A stretch of DNA of 64,000 nucleotides from positions 5,080,814-5,144,813 of the forward strand of contig NC_072452.1 in NCBI RefSeq assembly GCF_027596085.1, written 5' to 3'. Under the pieces are notes generated by a model. It was not told the DNA's origin. It made no database searches and worked only from the letters and a program-made list of their open reading frames with translations. Position numbers and translations under genes: made by a program. Of the stretch, positions 1-12,259 are shown in pieces; positions within the stretch are counted from its first letter, which is position 1, and the number at the start of each line of letters is the position of its first letter. Source of the DNA: Anoplopoma fimbria (taxonomy: Eukaryota > Chordata > Actinopteri > Perciformes > Anoplopomatidae).

Positions 1-473
1 GGGTGCGACATGCTACATAAATGCATTTCACTGTAAATTTGATTGCAATACCTTTGCTGTAATTATTGTAAATAATGGGAGATGAGTGGTAGACTCCCAA
101 TGATGCAAATTCTAATGTTCTCCCAAATAAATGGTAATATTTAGCTAAATCAATTCTATATTTCCCATGAACCCCCATTGTTTTCAGTCACAAAGAGCGG
201 CCATTTTTCTAACCTGGTGTATTTATTAGTGTTGTTTTCTCTATGGCCTCACTAAAAGGAATAAGCACGTTTGAAGTGCACGTTAGATCTGCCTTTCACT
301 CATTCAACTATGAAACATCGACAGGAACTGTGCACTGACAGAGCAGCGCCCTCTGCCTGTTTCAGGCTATATGGCAACTTCTCAGTGGTGTTTTTGCTAG
401 TTTATGTTCATTTTCCTACACTGTCAGAATTACCAGGTAATACAGTTAGGTTTGGCTTTAAAGTGTCAATCAC

Positions 474-1175
<702 letters not shown>

Positions 1176-1275
1176 NNNNNNNNNNNNNNNNNNNNNNNNN
1201 NNNNNNNNNNNNNNNNNNNNNNNNNNNNNNNNNNNNNNNNNNNNNNNNNNNNNNNNNNNNNNNNNNNNNNNNNNN
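1176..1275. other. Assembly gap of 100 N
   Basis: Exactly 100 N bases, a conventional placeholder for a gap of unknown size. It lies inside or at the 5' edge of a plastin exon, so missing upstream plastin exons may be hidden here. Confidence 0.99.
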
Positions 1276-3839
1276 TACAGCTAAGTTAGCAAAACCTAAC
1301 ATTACCCATTTGGACCTGCTAACTGTGTAAAGCCAATCTTTAGACAATATTTCCTTTTTTGGGGTTAAAGTTCAAGAGGGGATTATGCCGTTTGCTAAAT
1401 TGTGATTTTAATCCCCCATGGTTTAGTTCCGTGTCAAATCAGGTGTCTTTTCTGAAAATACATTAAACAGAAGATTTAGTTTGTTTATTTGTTTGCAGCG
1501 CCGTGTTGTTGGTATTCTCTGTCGCCATTGCCACACCTGTTATTGTTGAATGAACGTCACTGCCATTCTCTATTTTTACTTCAATAATAGGCCATTGAAA
1601 ATCCAACGGGCGTTAAGGAACTCATTAATAGCTTGATGAAACACATTCACACACCTGTTTGTGTGATCTTCTTGTTCATTACGTGCTCCACTATTTTCTG
1701 TGTCTAGACACCTCATAGTAAAGGAAATGGGGGCTGTGTTTCATTTCGGGCATGTATTTTCTGGCCTGGTTGGGACATCTATTTCTATTCTACTTTGCTA
1801 CTATTATGTCTACTCTATATATGTTGATGTAGGTGCCACCCTTGCCATTATTTGCCCACAGATTTGAGCTTAAATGGTGATTAGTGGATCAACAGCAAAT
1901 TAACCTTTTCTTTGTTTAGGTATTTTTTTAAGCAGAAATGCCCAGCATTTTCTGGTTCCAGATCTTAATTGGAGAGATTTGCTGGTTGTCTCAGCTTTAA
2001 AACATTACTGTCTGTTATTCAGACAAAACCTGCATTCATTTATTGAAAAATATTTGCATAGTATTAAATCAATAATGTTGTAGCCCTATGAGTAAATTAT
2101 CTAGATCTCTGTATTTTGTGTATATATTTATAAAGCCATATAATGTGATAGATTATAAATGAATCAATTACAGTTTAGGAAATGGATAAGCTGTTTCTGT
2201 AATTTTTCAAGTAAAAAAGCCAAATATTTGCATGTATTTCATTTGTCCAGCATGAGGATTGGGAGCTTGTTTTTGTTTAACATGATAATAAACTGAATAT
2301 ATTTGGGGTTTGGACTGCTGGTTGGAAAAAACAAGTTACTTTAATATGTCCCCCTGGCCTCTGGTAAATTGTAATAATTGGAATTTATTTTTCACTATTT
2401 TCTGTCATCTTACACACAGAAAGAATATTTGTTTAATCAAGAAAATATCAGCAGATTCATTTATAACTCTGAACAGAGCATAATGTAACAGTGCAGCACA
2501 TTTAACACCACAGTATGTAACATAATATAGACCTGCTATTGCTATGTGAATTTTGCTGTGATGCCAATGGGTCAAAAAATATGGTTAAAGTAGGAATACA
2601 AACTTAATTTGAGGGAAAAACACAAAAATCACATTCAGTTTACTTTAAAAGTAAGAAAAAACTGTACATATGTGTTGCTCTCTTTTGTTTGATTTAACAT
2701 CTTACTATTATGTGCATAGCATTTTTTTATAATATATTTAGAATTTTTTTAAATGCTTTTACAGTCAGGATCCTTAAATCGTGTTCTTTTTCAGCACTGC
2801 TTTCCTGATGAGAAACATTTTTTGTTTGCACCTGCCATTTTGCAGTTAATGTTTGTACCAGAAGAGGACACTGTACAACCTTTTGTGCTTTGTTACCTTG
2901 TACCTTGTTTTTGTCACTGGTTGCAGCAACTATGTTGCTGACTTACAACTATACTTACATCTTTGCACCTGGGTTGCTTGTGTGCGTACAAAAGTAATAA
3001 GGACAGATATAGGGCCCACTTGAAGTGTGGAACAACGTCATAATTACCTCCTTGTTTGCATTTTCTAAAATTAAGTATTATATTTCTAGAATTTGCAACA
3101 AAGGTTCAACTATGAAACAATGTTACAGCATTCAATCCCATTGAAATACACAGAGAGTTGGGAAAAAGCTTAAACTGACTACCCATGAGACGGCTTGCTG
3201 GACAGTTCCCATGATCAGCAAATTAATGTAACAAAGTTTTACTTTTGAATTCAAGCCAAAATCACAAACCTTCCATTTCAAAATCCTGCAGTTGGAATGC
3301 AACAAAAGCCCCCATCCATTCGTGATTTTCCTGTGAGGCTAACAATAACACGCTTGTTTCAGTGCCATGTATTTCTACCTTCAACAAGCACAGATATTTG
3401 TGTTGAATAAATTTAAAACACTTTTCCTTTACAAATCAATACAAAATGATGTTGCTGTAATTGTATTAAGAGTTCTGCCAACCTAGACTTTCCAGTTCCC
3501 ATAATTATGATGTTCCTGTGAGGCTAACATTAAAATCAATGTTTCCATGCCATGTAATTCTACCTTCAACAAACACAGATATAGTAGTTTAATAAACATA
3601 AACTAAATAAATACATATAATAAAAGGGGACACAGCTCAAAGTTAGCTTAAACCTTGTTTAATGCTCTTGTTAAACAGGTTTTGAACATGGGTTGAAGTA
3701 CACAATGAGGTCAGTCTGGCCTTAAGTAAACAGATGTTACACATTGTGTTACAAGTGTAAGTTTTCAATGAGCACTAACCACAATAAACTAAATGGAAAA
3801 AACAAAGCTTTAGGTCCTGCCTGGCTTCCCCACTGACAT
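1276..3839. other. AT-rich stretch without a recognisable gene
   Basis: No exon with a known protein match was found on either strand. Reading frames are short and low in coding character. The only structure seen is a diverged duplication at 3313-3605. The left part would be expected to hold upstream plastin exons if that gene were intact, and none was recognised. Confidence 0.6.
3313..3605. repeat. Diverged direct duplication (about 100 bp, two copies)
   Basis: Copies at about 3328-3415 and 3512-3598 share cctgtgaggctaaca, then a gccatgta-ttctaccttcaacaa core, then cacagatat and an aataaa-containing end. The copies differ by substitutions and small indels, so the duplication is not recent. 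It lies just downstream of the minus-strand SAMD3-like locus. Confidence 0.55.
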
Positions 3840-4612
3840 TCACAGCAAAAGCTTTGTTTTCAGAGACCGTAGGCAATGCGAGCATCGAGAGCCAAGCTCG
3901 AAAAAGATAGTCTGAATCGCTTCAAAGGTATACCTCATCTCCTTTGGATAATCAATGTTCATGGCATACAGTAGGCCAAAGAGGTATGCAAAGGCTGTAG
4001 AGAGGTCTGGTAGGTCATGAAGCACAATGGTCCCTTCCAACACAACAGCCACATCTCGCACATTTGGTGATATGGCAGCATCATCATCTTCAATGGTGGT
4101 GAGGATGGCAACAGACACACCTCTGAGCACTCTTTCTTCAGGGTCAGTGTCCTGAGAAAAACACACATGCATGATTTAGTGCTAGTGAAAATTTAAAACA
4201 CATTTCTACTCATTCTAACTATCACTTTAGTACCAGCTCTTCTGACTCTTGCCATTGAGCTTCTTTAAGTTTGAAAAAAACAAATGTTAAAATTGTGACT
4301 CACCAGCACGGTTCCTATCACCCACCAATGGGATGATTTAGGATTGGATCGCAATCAAAAACACTCAAGTTGATCGTGAATATCCTAATGTGTGATTTGA
4401 AAAAGCTGCCTAGTTGCTATTATGGTGGAGTGAAAATTGCCTGATGTAAAAAATACAGTAATTATCATAAGAAATAACAGACTCACAGAATGTTACTATT
4501 TTTCTTATTTCTGCAAAGGTGTCTTATGATGGATGATTACCTTATTTGAGATTGTTTGATTGTATTTTAACCGAAAAGGACATCCATTTAAAAAATATGT
4601 CCTATCTGTGAT

Positions 4613-4666
<54 letters not shown>

Positions 4667-6478
4667 GTCTATTATCTACAGTTATTATTACTTACCAAAC
4701 ACTGCAGGAGAAACTTGGTTGATGATGTGCAGGCCTCTCAGTGACACGATGTCCGTTGTCTTTCAGTGGAAAACACAAAAGCATAACAATAAGTAAAGTG
4801 CCATAGTGAATTTACACAAAATCTGACATTATTCATAGTAATGAGGAGGATAAAGCCCAGGTCAGACCCAAGTATAATGCTTAAGAAACAAATAAACAAA
4901 AGAAAACGGCAACAAAAAAAGGCAATTTTACTTTCTAATCTACTTCTATTTTCAACTAGGAAGAAAGGCTTCTGTGTACAAGGCTCCTTAGACTGCTTAA
5001 AAGGCAAGTGCTGAAAATGTTGAGGTCAAAGTGTAAACTTTTTCATGCCCTTAGCTTCAGGCACTTCACTCACCTGTTCATCAAGCTTTTCCAGGAGGTC
5101 ATCCATATTCTGACCAAAAGCTCCTTTCCTCGCCCGGTAAAGTCTCAGCAGGCAAGGCACATATATTTCAAGGGATGCACTTAAAGTCCCCAGGAGGTCT
5201 TTGCTGGTGATCCGATGGAATTCTTCAGATATCTTAACAACAAAATATCAAAACAATGTAATTAAATGTACATTAAATTCCTGGGTAGCAGTCTCGTTTA
5301 AAGTATGCGCCATTTTAAAGGGATAGTTCGGATGTTTTGAATTGTGGTTGTATGAGGTTCTTCTCCGTAGTCTGTGTAACCTACAGTGCATGGAGATGGG
5401 GGAAACATAAAGGATAATAAGTATTTTAATAGGACAATAAATGAGGACAGCCATACCTCCTCAATGGAACAAAGTGCAGGCCATCTCTCCTGGACTTCTG
5501 ATAGCATAGGCTGCCCCTCGACTACTTCTCTCCGTCTAAGGGAAAATGTCAGCTCCATCTTTTGCAGGATCAATGTCATGTTCTTCTTTTTCTTCTTCAT
5601 TTCATCGACCAGAGCAACTTTTTCCTCCTCAAGAGTAGAATCATCATGATGTTGTGGATAATCTGGGACATGATTGACCTCTCCACGTTTGGGCCTTTCA
5701 GGGTGAACGGACTGTCATCTTCATCTCCCCCTTTTCTTTTTCTCTTGACCTCTACCTCAATGCAGCCCGCCGGACGCAGCTTTGACCGCTCATTTCCGAG
5801 CTTGTACTTAACATTGTTTTCCATCCATCATAGCCCTTCATGCTACCTGGCTCCTTCAGGCACGGATACTTGAGAACCAACGAAGAGGCAACTGACTCAA
5901 GTTCATCTTTCTCAGGGTAGCTTTTCATTTCAAAAATTGCTTGTGCAAGCTCATCCAAAATGTCCATTTTAATGTCTCTTGTCACATCCAGGCCCTTCTT
6001 TGACTTTTCGTATGTCTCATTGCCCTTACGCAAGTTAAGTTCAACATCATATGAGAACTTAGGAATAGGGAATGGAGAGGGCCACTCTGCAGCATGCCTT
6101 AAATTGCTACTGATAGAATCAGAATGGCTGGACCGGAAATCTTCAGAATGAACACTGGCTGTATCAAGAGAGGAGACTGAACCAATGGTCCAACTGTCAC
6201 TGGATTGGTTAAGCGGAGATGACTCACAGTTCCACATAATATGTAGGACTGCACGCTCAGCTGGTAATTCAGACATTTCTGTCAAGTTACATAGTGCATT
6301 TGCAAACTCTGGATCCTCAAACTGCAGTGAAAAATCACCTTCAAGTTTGAGTTTCATCTTTAAGTTCATCAATCAGTTGGGCCACGGATCCTGGTACTTC
6401 AGGAAGGTGGACAGTCTGTGAATCTCTTGACTGGAGCTTGTGAATTTGCAGAATTTGCACTGCATGCATCAACCCCTG
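3840..6478 (-). pseudogene. SAMD3-like multi-copy fish family gene, frameshifted
   Basis: Minus-strand exons read, in order: 6478 down to about 5450 (one long exon with GLMHAVQILQIHKL, then FSLQFEDPEFANALCNL, PSPFPIPKFSYDVELNL, LKYPCLKEPGSMKGYDGWK, YKLGNERSKL, ERWPALCSIEEV), 5074-5232 (EEFHRITSKDLLGTLSASLE, VPCLLRLYRARKGAFGQN), 4696-4759 (DIVSLRGLHIINQVSPAVF) and about 3840-4151 (DTDPEERVLRGVSVAILTT, ending in a stop). I recognise the pattern from abundant uncharacterised fish proteins often named 'sterile alpha motif domain-containing 3-like'; their function is unknown to me. The long exon changes frame near 6372, near 5808 and near 5697. The last two fit loss of one base in an A run and a C run. 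The junction of exon 4696-4759 with the last exon also fails to keep phase. It is probably a pseudogene; an N-terminal SAM domain was not seen. Confidence 0.55.
4617..4664. repeat. (TAA)n microsatellite
   Basis: About 16 uninterrupted TAA units inside the SAMD3-like locus, just left of exon 4696-4759. Confidence 0.95.
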
Positions 6479-8860
6479 AAACAAAAGAGACATATCAGTT
6501 TTGCTAAAAGCATTTAAGATGGAGATCATGTACAGTATTTGCATTTATATACTAACTGCCATGATACAGCTTTATTTCATCAATATGACACTTATCCCAC
6601 TGAAGCCATAACAATCCCATCCATGGTCCATGACTGAAGAGACAATGGCCAGTTTGAATGTGTCATACAGGGGGAAGAGGTCGTGAAAATGGCCAAATGA
6701 GAACTTAGTAAAACACAGTGAAACATGTGCTTGCTAGAAAGGATGGCACTGCAGTATTAAGTGAAAGTCCCAAAATAATGGTTCTATGACATTCTATATC
6801 GTATAAATATGCTCCTTAAATTTAATTTTTAGAAATGTGAACCAGTAAGGGGCAAAAAGAAAAGACAGACCATTATGATGACAGAGAAACACTGTCAGAA
6901 GTTGTTCTATTTACATGTCTAGAGAGGTTACACAAAGAAGGCTAATTCCTTTTTAGATGCTTTAGAAATGAAGGTTCCACTCAAAAATCCTTGTTAAACC
7001 ATTTTGAAAACGCTTATTAGGGTTAGGGTTAACGACAGGCAGCAGTTTGCTGGCCGGACAAGTTTTTGTTAGTTGCATATGGCAAAGCTTTGTTTCTGAG
7101 TCAGATTAATTTGAAAACTTTTATTAGATCAACAATTGCAAGTTATCTTTTTTACAGTGTACCTTTATGTAAAATATCTATATGTAGCAGCAAAGCCGGC
7201 TGCAGACCTCAGTCAACATTCTCATCGACTGGCTGTCAGCTGGTTACAGCTGGAGGAGCATTACTTGCATGAACTAATGCGATGCTTCATTAATAAGTTT
7301 TGTGAATAACACAAGCAATGCCGACTTCTGGCAGAATATTAGGTATACAGGCTGTTAGGTAAATATTACTATAGATCTTTTAAATTTGACAAGCAACTAA
7401 TGCAGTTGGTTTTCGGCTGAGGACAGTCTCTGTACAACATCTGATTTAGCCTTATCGGACCTAATGACACAGCATGTAAAAGGAAGTGCGAGAGACAGGG
7501 ATCACCTGCATTTACTGTAATCACACTGATGTATGTCATACTTAGAAAAAACAAACCATGTTGTATATTATTGTCAGTTATGGTATAGTACAATGTTGGT
7601 GTTACGGCATTCTCCTCAATACTCTGGAGACGATAAGAGAAAGAAACAGGAACCGAATGTGTGGAGAAATTGATGAGTTTCTGAATAACCTGCAATAAAG
7701 CTGAAACAAAAGAGGCAACATTTAATGTACTGTCCAACTGTAAGACTGTTTTTACCAACATTGGGTCTTAATACAGAGTAATTCTCTAATACAGTAAGTC
7801 TTCTCCAATACAGCATGATGTTCATTTAGTGAATTACTGTCCCTTTTAGTGTAATATATAAATGATTCACACTTAAGGTAGGGGGAAAAGAAGAAAGGCG
7901 AACATAAAGGAGTGTGGGGCCCACAGTAATGTTGGACATGATAGTGGTAGCTGGACATGGACACCCCCATATTCTGATGTATTTATTATTTTTATTGTTT
8001 GCTGATTGATCTGTTTGGTCATCACCTGGCATGTGTTCACCTGCATTGGCAACTGCAGTGATTAATGGGTTAATGTTGGGTTGCAGTGAGTGGAGCTCAT
8101 GCTGGCGCTTCGGGCAGCTTGGGGGGTCCTTCGGGTGAGAAGAGAGAGCAACGTAACGCTTGCGTCAGTTGACAAAAGCCACCTGCAGGGTGCAGTCAGC
8201 GCTGAGGTGAATGTGTTTCTGTACTTTCAGTAAAACTATTATTTAAAAACTTAAGCACGCCTGGAAGTCCCTTTTTGTCAAGTGTGCGACAGGAGAATAC
8301 AAACTGAAAAAAGGTCTGAAATGGATGAAAGCAGGAAGAAGGGTTAAGAGGAGAAAGAAATGGGGCAAGAAACTAAATAATCAAAGGAATAAATGGTGAA
8401 TAAAGTAATGAAGTAATGAAAGGAAGTAATGAAAGAAGAGAATATAGCGATGGAGGAAAATATAAAACATGGAGGGCAAAATGAAACAAATTACTTCCAT
8501 CCATAATGTTTAACATATTAACAATGCTACTGATGGCAGTTTGACATGCAGAAGCAGTTGCTCACCTCATCATCCATCTGTAGTTTGTTCAATGTGAGTC
8601 TCTGGTGTCTGCTCTTTGCACTATAAACAGTGCTGCTTTAGGTGCAGCACCATAAAATGAGAAATGTTGCTAAAAAATGCATGTCCTTACCTATCCAGTG
8701 ATGAGAAACTTCCTGATTGACTGTGAACTGAGGCAACGAGGCTGTACCTTGTATTAACCTTAACTTACATACTCTACTGTTTCCATGCGGGTGTCTGTAC
8801 GGGTGTATCCATGAACTTGTCACTTACACTTAGCATGAAAAGGTAAACAACAAAAGCATT
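6479..8860. other. Stretch without a recognisable gene
   Basis: Upstream side of the SAMD3-like locus. No first exon or SAM-domain coding sequence was recognised. Reading frames are short. A GC-richer island at about 8090-8230 stands out, but I could not assign it to a gene or a named repeat. Confidence 0.5.
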
Positions 8861-8861
8861 G

Positions 8862-9230
8862 TTCTCATCAGACATGAAACACTCATTTGGTGAAGGAAGT
8901 ATTCACATCCTTTACCGAAGTAAAAATACCAGTACAGCAATGGTATTTCAGCAGGGAGTAAATGCCAAACGAGCTGTCAAATTAAGTAGCGTCAGTAGCA
9001 TCTATCAAGTGACCCAAAAAATGGATGGAATGTTAGTACTCGTTCAAGTTTTCAATGTGTTTTACAAGAGCATGATGCTTTGTAATATACAGTGGAAAAC
9101 TCTCATAGTGATCACGTTTGTCTGCGTGAAATTAGTTATTCTCGTAAATTGTGGTAGTCTCATGCAGATTACCTCCAAGTTTGCATTTGTTTATTTATAT
9201 TATGATATAAAGTTGAGAAACGGATAGCTT
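8862..9230. repeat. Probable fish interspersed repeat fragment
   Basis: The text 'gaagtattcacatcctttaccgaagtaaaaatacc' and the following stretch resemble a very common fish repeat whose consensus reads roughly 'agtattcagatcctttacttaagtaaaagtac'. The class (probably a non-autonomous DNA transposon) is not resolved. Another diverged part may lie at 54850-55100 (cctgcattcaaa, agtagaagtac). Assigned from memory of fish genomes only. Confidence 0.35.
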
Positions 9231-9559
9231 AGCTATTCACAAAATAGTTTTGACTGTTTCAAAAATGTTTATCATGTTTATTTCAAATACACTACGATAC
9301 AGTACAGTACTCGATATAGAATATTGCTTACTGTAGTTCAAATTATAATTAGGCTATAGCCTAAAACACATTTTTTTCTGTTTACAAATACAGTAACATC
9401 ATTAGTGCAAATTGTTACTAAGCCACACTTGGTGGTAGTCATCATCTTAAGGGTCTTAAGATCATCCTGGCCAAATTTGAAGTCAATTGCATTAATTCCC
9501 TAGGTGGAGTTTGTAAAGTTCAATGCCTGAAAACGATGAAAAATGCCTAAAAATACAGA

Positions 9560-9960
9560 AAATGATCAAATTACTATAGTGGCCCTTATTGGATGAATGG
9601 AATGAAAATTTCAGGGTATGTTACAGGATACGATCCAGACATATTCTGCAAGTTTCGTGATGATAGGCCAAACGGTTTTCAATTTAATTGTGTTGTTGTA
9701 CAAAGCCACGCCACTATTATGTTCACTGCTCCATATCTTGTAAACGCAATGAGATATCAACAAGCTTTTTATAACTATTGATGATATTGATTGTGTGATA
9801 ACACAGAGAAAGTTTGGAAGCAATAGGACTCTGCATTTAGGATGAGTATGCAAAAATGTGTTTTTAACAAAATTCGAAATGGCGGAAAATCGAGGAGGCG
9901 GAGCCTAAAAGTTAGAGCGCGTGGTTTGTCGAGCAGATGGATATGTGTGTAAAATAAATG
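9560..9960. repeat. Possible interspersed repeat upstream of hars
   Basis: A stretch ending in 'aaattcgaaatggcgga', a motif common in repeats scattered through fish genomes. There is no coding signal. The assignment is weak and not based on a second copy in this window. Confidence 0.25.
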
Positions 9961-10199
9961 TTTTTGAAGGAGACACTGTGGTTTTTTGGAGAAGTTCTTT
10001 ACTTCTGTCATGTTGGGGTCCAAGGACATAAGTGTTGTATGTTTATAGGTCGTAAAGACTTCTGAGGCAAACGTGGATATCGGGCTGTACAAGCAAAAGG
10101 TATTGAGTTAACCTGGAACTGAAACTGAGAGTTTTTCTGTTATCTAGTGATGGACACTTGACTATTCACCTTCGCCAGGAAGTATTTTACTTTGAAAAT

Positions 10200-10259
10200 A
10201 TGAAAGTTTTACGTGTTTCCTTATCCGCTGACGTCACAGCGGCGCGTCAGAGGAGCAGC
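10200..10259 (+). other. In-frame N-terminal extension of hars, possible presequence
   Basis: Twenty codons lie in frame upstream of the hars start, beginning with an ATG at 10200 (MKVLRVSLSADVTAARQRSS). The stretch has one Lys, three Arg, several Ser and only one acidic residue, as in mitochondrial presequences. Another in-frame ATG lies at 10158. Whether this is transcribed is unknown: a CRE-like site at 10229-10236 lies inside it and may instead be promoter. Confidence 0.35.
10229..10236. promoter_or_regulatory. CRE-type palindrome TGACGTCA upstream of hars
   Basis: A perfect TGACGTCA lies 24 bp upstream of the hars ATG at 10260, in a locally GC-richer stretch (cagcggcgcgtcag). This is the full CREB/ATF consensus. 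Function is inferred from position only. Confidence 0.5.
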
Positions 10260-10718
10260 ATGGAGGACAAGGCCCAGACCCAGGAAGCCCTCAAGACCCA
10301 GGGAGAGCTGGTGAGGAGGCTGAAGGCGGAGAAGGCCAGCAAACACCAGGTCAGTACCGGGGGAGGAGGAGGAGGAGGGGTAACTAGCTGCTAGGGGGGG
10401 TAACTAGCAGCTAGCAGCTAGTTACCCCCCCTCAGAAGCTCGCGCTGAGCCTCTCTGCTTGTGTCGGTAGGTTAGCACGCTGCTGAAAAGAGGACCCGGA
10501 GTGTCTGTACATGTGCACAGATTGTAAAGCCCTCTGAGGAAAATTTGTGATTTGTGATTCTGGGCTATACAAAATAAACTGAATTGAATTGAATTGAATA
10601 CCGGTAACCCGACTACCGACTACCGACTAACCGGTAACCCTAACCGACTACCGACTAACGACTGATGACGGTAGCTGATGCAATAACTCCTTCACACAGG
10701 CCCGTAGACTCTGTGACA

Positions 10719-10775
<57 letters not shown>

Positions 10776-10780
10776 ACAAC

Positions 10781-10816
<36 letters not shown>

Positions 10817-11239
10817 ACAACAACACACACACACACACACACAACACACACACTAAACACAACAACACACACAAACACAACAACACACTCACACACAACA
10901 CACACTTTGAACAACACACACTAAACACAACAACACACACACATAAACACAACAAACACACTTTGAACATCTGGTTCTTCCCTTGATATATATAGATATA
11001 TATCTATAGATATATATATCTATATATAAAGATCTTTCTCTGCCAGAATGCAGCGTAGAGGATGCTGTGGTGGTGGAATTTGAGATGAATGCTTCTTAAT
11101 GAAAATGTTGAGTCTAAGATGAATACATTTCAGCCTGCTTGGCTCTCCATACAAACAGGCTCGACCACCTTTTTATTGTCTTGTTCGGTGTCTTTTACCA
11201 AGTGACTGTATATTCATACACACACATGGTCTAACCTCT

Positions 11240-11298
<59 letters not shown>

Positions 11299-11613
11299 TA
11301 TATATAAATATAAACAAGGGCTCTGTTCTATTCAAGTGTCCCATTAAGCCTCAGCAGTGTCTCAGTGAGCCAGCATGCACAATACCAGTACTCTGAAAGG
11401 AAAGCAGCTCATTCAACGTCACGCTTCTCTATGTACCAATACAAGGCGCTTTAGTAAAATCTTCTCCACTTAACCAAAAGTTTAATGTAAGGATTTTTAG
11501 CAGAATCAGAGCAGGACCCTGTCTGTCCTAGTGTGTGTTTGTGGCTCTGCGTTGGTTCTGGCTTCTTTGATTGACTTGGTTTCATGTGATCTCATGTTCT
11601 ATCCTCCACGCTG

Positions 11614-11648
<35 letters not shown>

Positions 11649-12148
11649 CGTCATGCCCTGCACCTCCCCTAGTGCTAGGGTTGCTTACCACTTTTCTCCT
11701 GTTCTTCCTGCCTGACTCTCGATGACCTCTGCCTCACCCTTCATCGTCACCATCATCTACCTCGCTTTCTCCAAACCCTCCTGGACGTCATTGCTCAACT
11801 CTCTTCCTGATTCTACTTCGACTGACCCTTCTGATTGGCTGCTGTGGCTGACCCTGTACAATACCACGGACATTGCTGTACCCATGATGCACTCCTGAAC
11901 TTTTTCCTGTCCAATTTCTGGACTTGTTAATTTTTTTATTTGTCTGTGCTGTGGACTGAACATGCTGGGCATGTTTTGTGTTCGTGCTGGCTCTGGTCTG
12001 ATGGGCTTCCGGGCTGCACCACGTGTCCGATCTCTGCATTCTTTACCTGGGATCACTGTGGCTCAGGTAGGCCTCTGGTGCTGTGTGCATTAAGTTCAGT
12101 ATGACTTTTATGTAAGTGTTCACAAAGTTCTCTCTCTCTCTCTGTCTC

Positions 12149-12179
<31 letters not shown>

Positions 12180-12200
12180 CTGTGTGTGTGTGTGTGTTAT

Positions 12201-12259
<59 letters not shown>

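Noticed and set aside
336..356. CTCF-like motif in 'cagcgccctctgcc'
   Set aside because: Two core positions differ from the consensus, so it is too weak to report as a site.
2753..2941. 62-codon plus-strand frame
   Set aside because: Short, no homology recognised, AT-rich surroundings and no splice context.
8040..8300. Possible solo LTR or retroviral remnant ending near 'caagtgtgcgaca'
   Set aside because: No matching second LTR, primer binding site or coding remnant was found, so nothing beyond slight GC enrichment supports it.
10648..10970. Cys/Val-rich frames over CA repeats
   Set aside because: They are translations of dinucleotide repeats, not genes; the same holds for frames at 12043-12397, 30563-30842 and 54328-54672.
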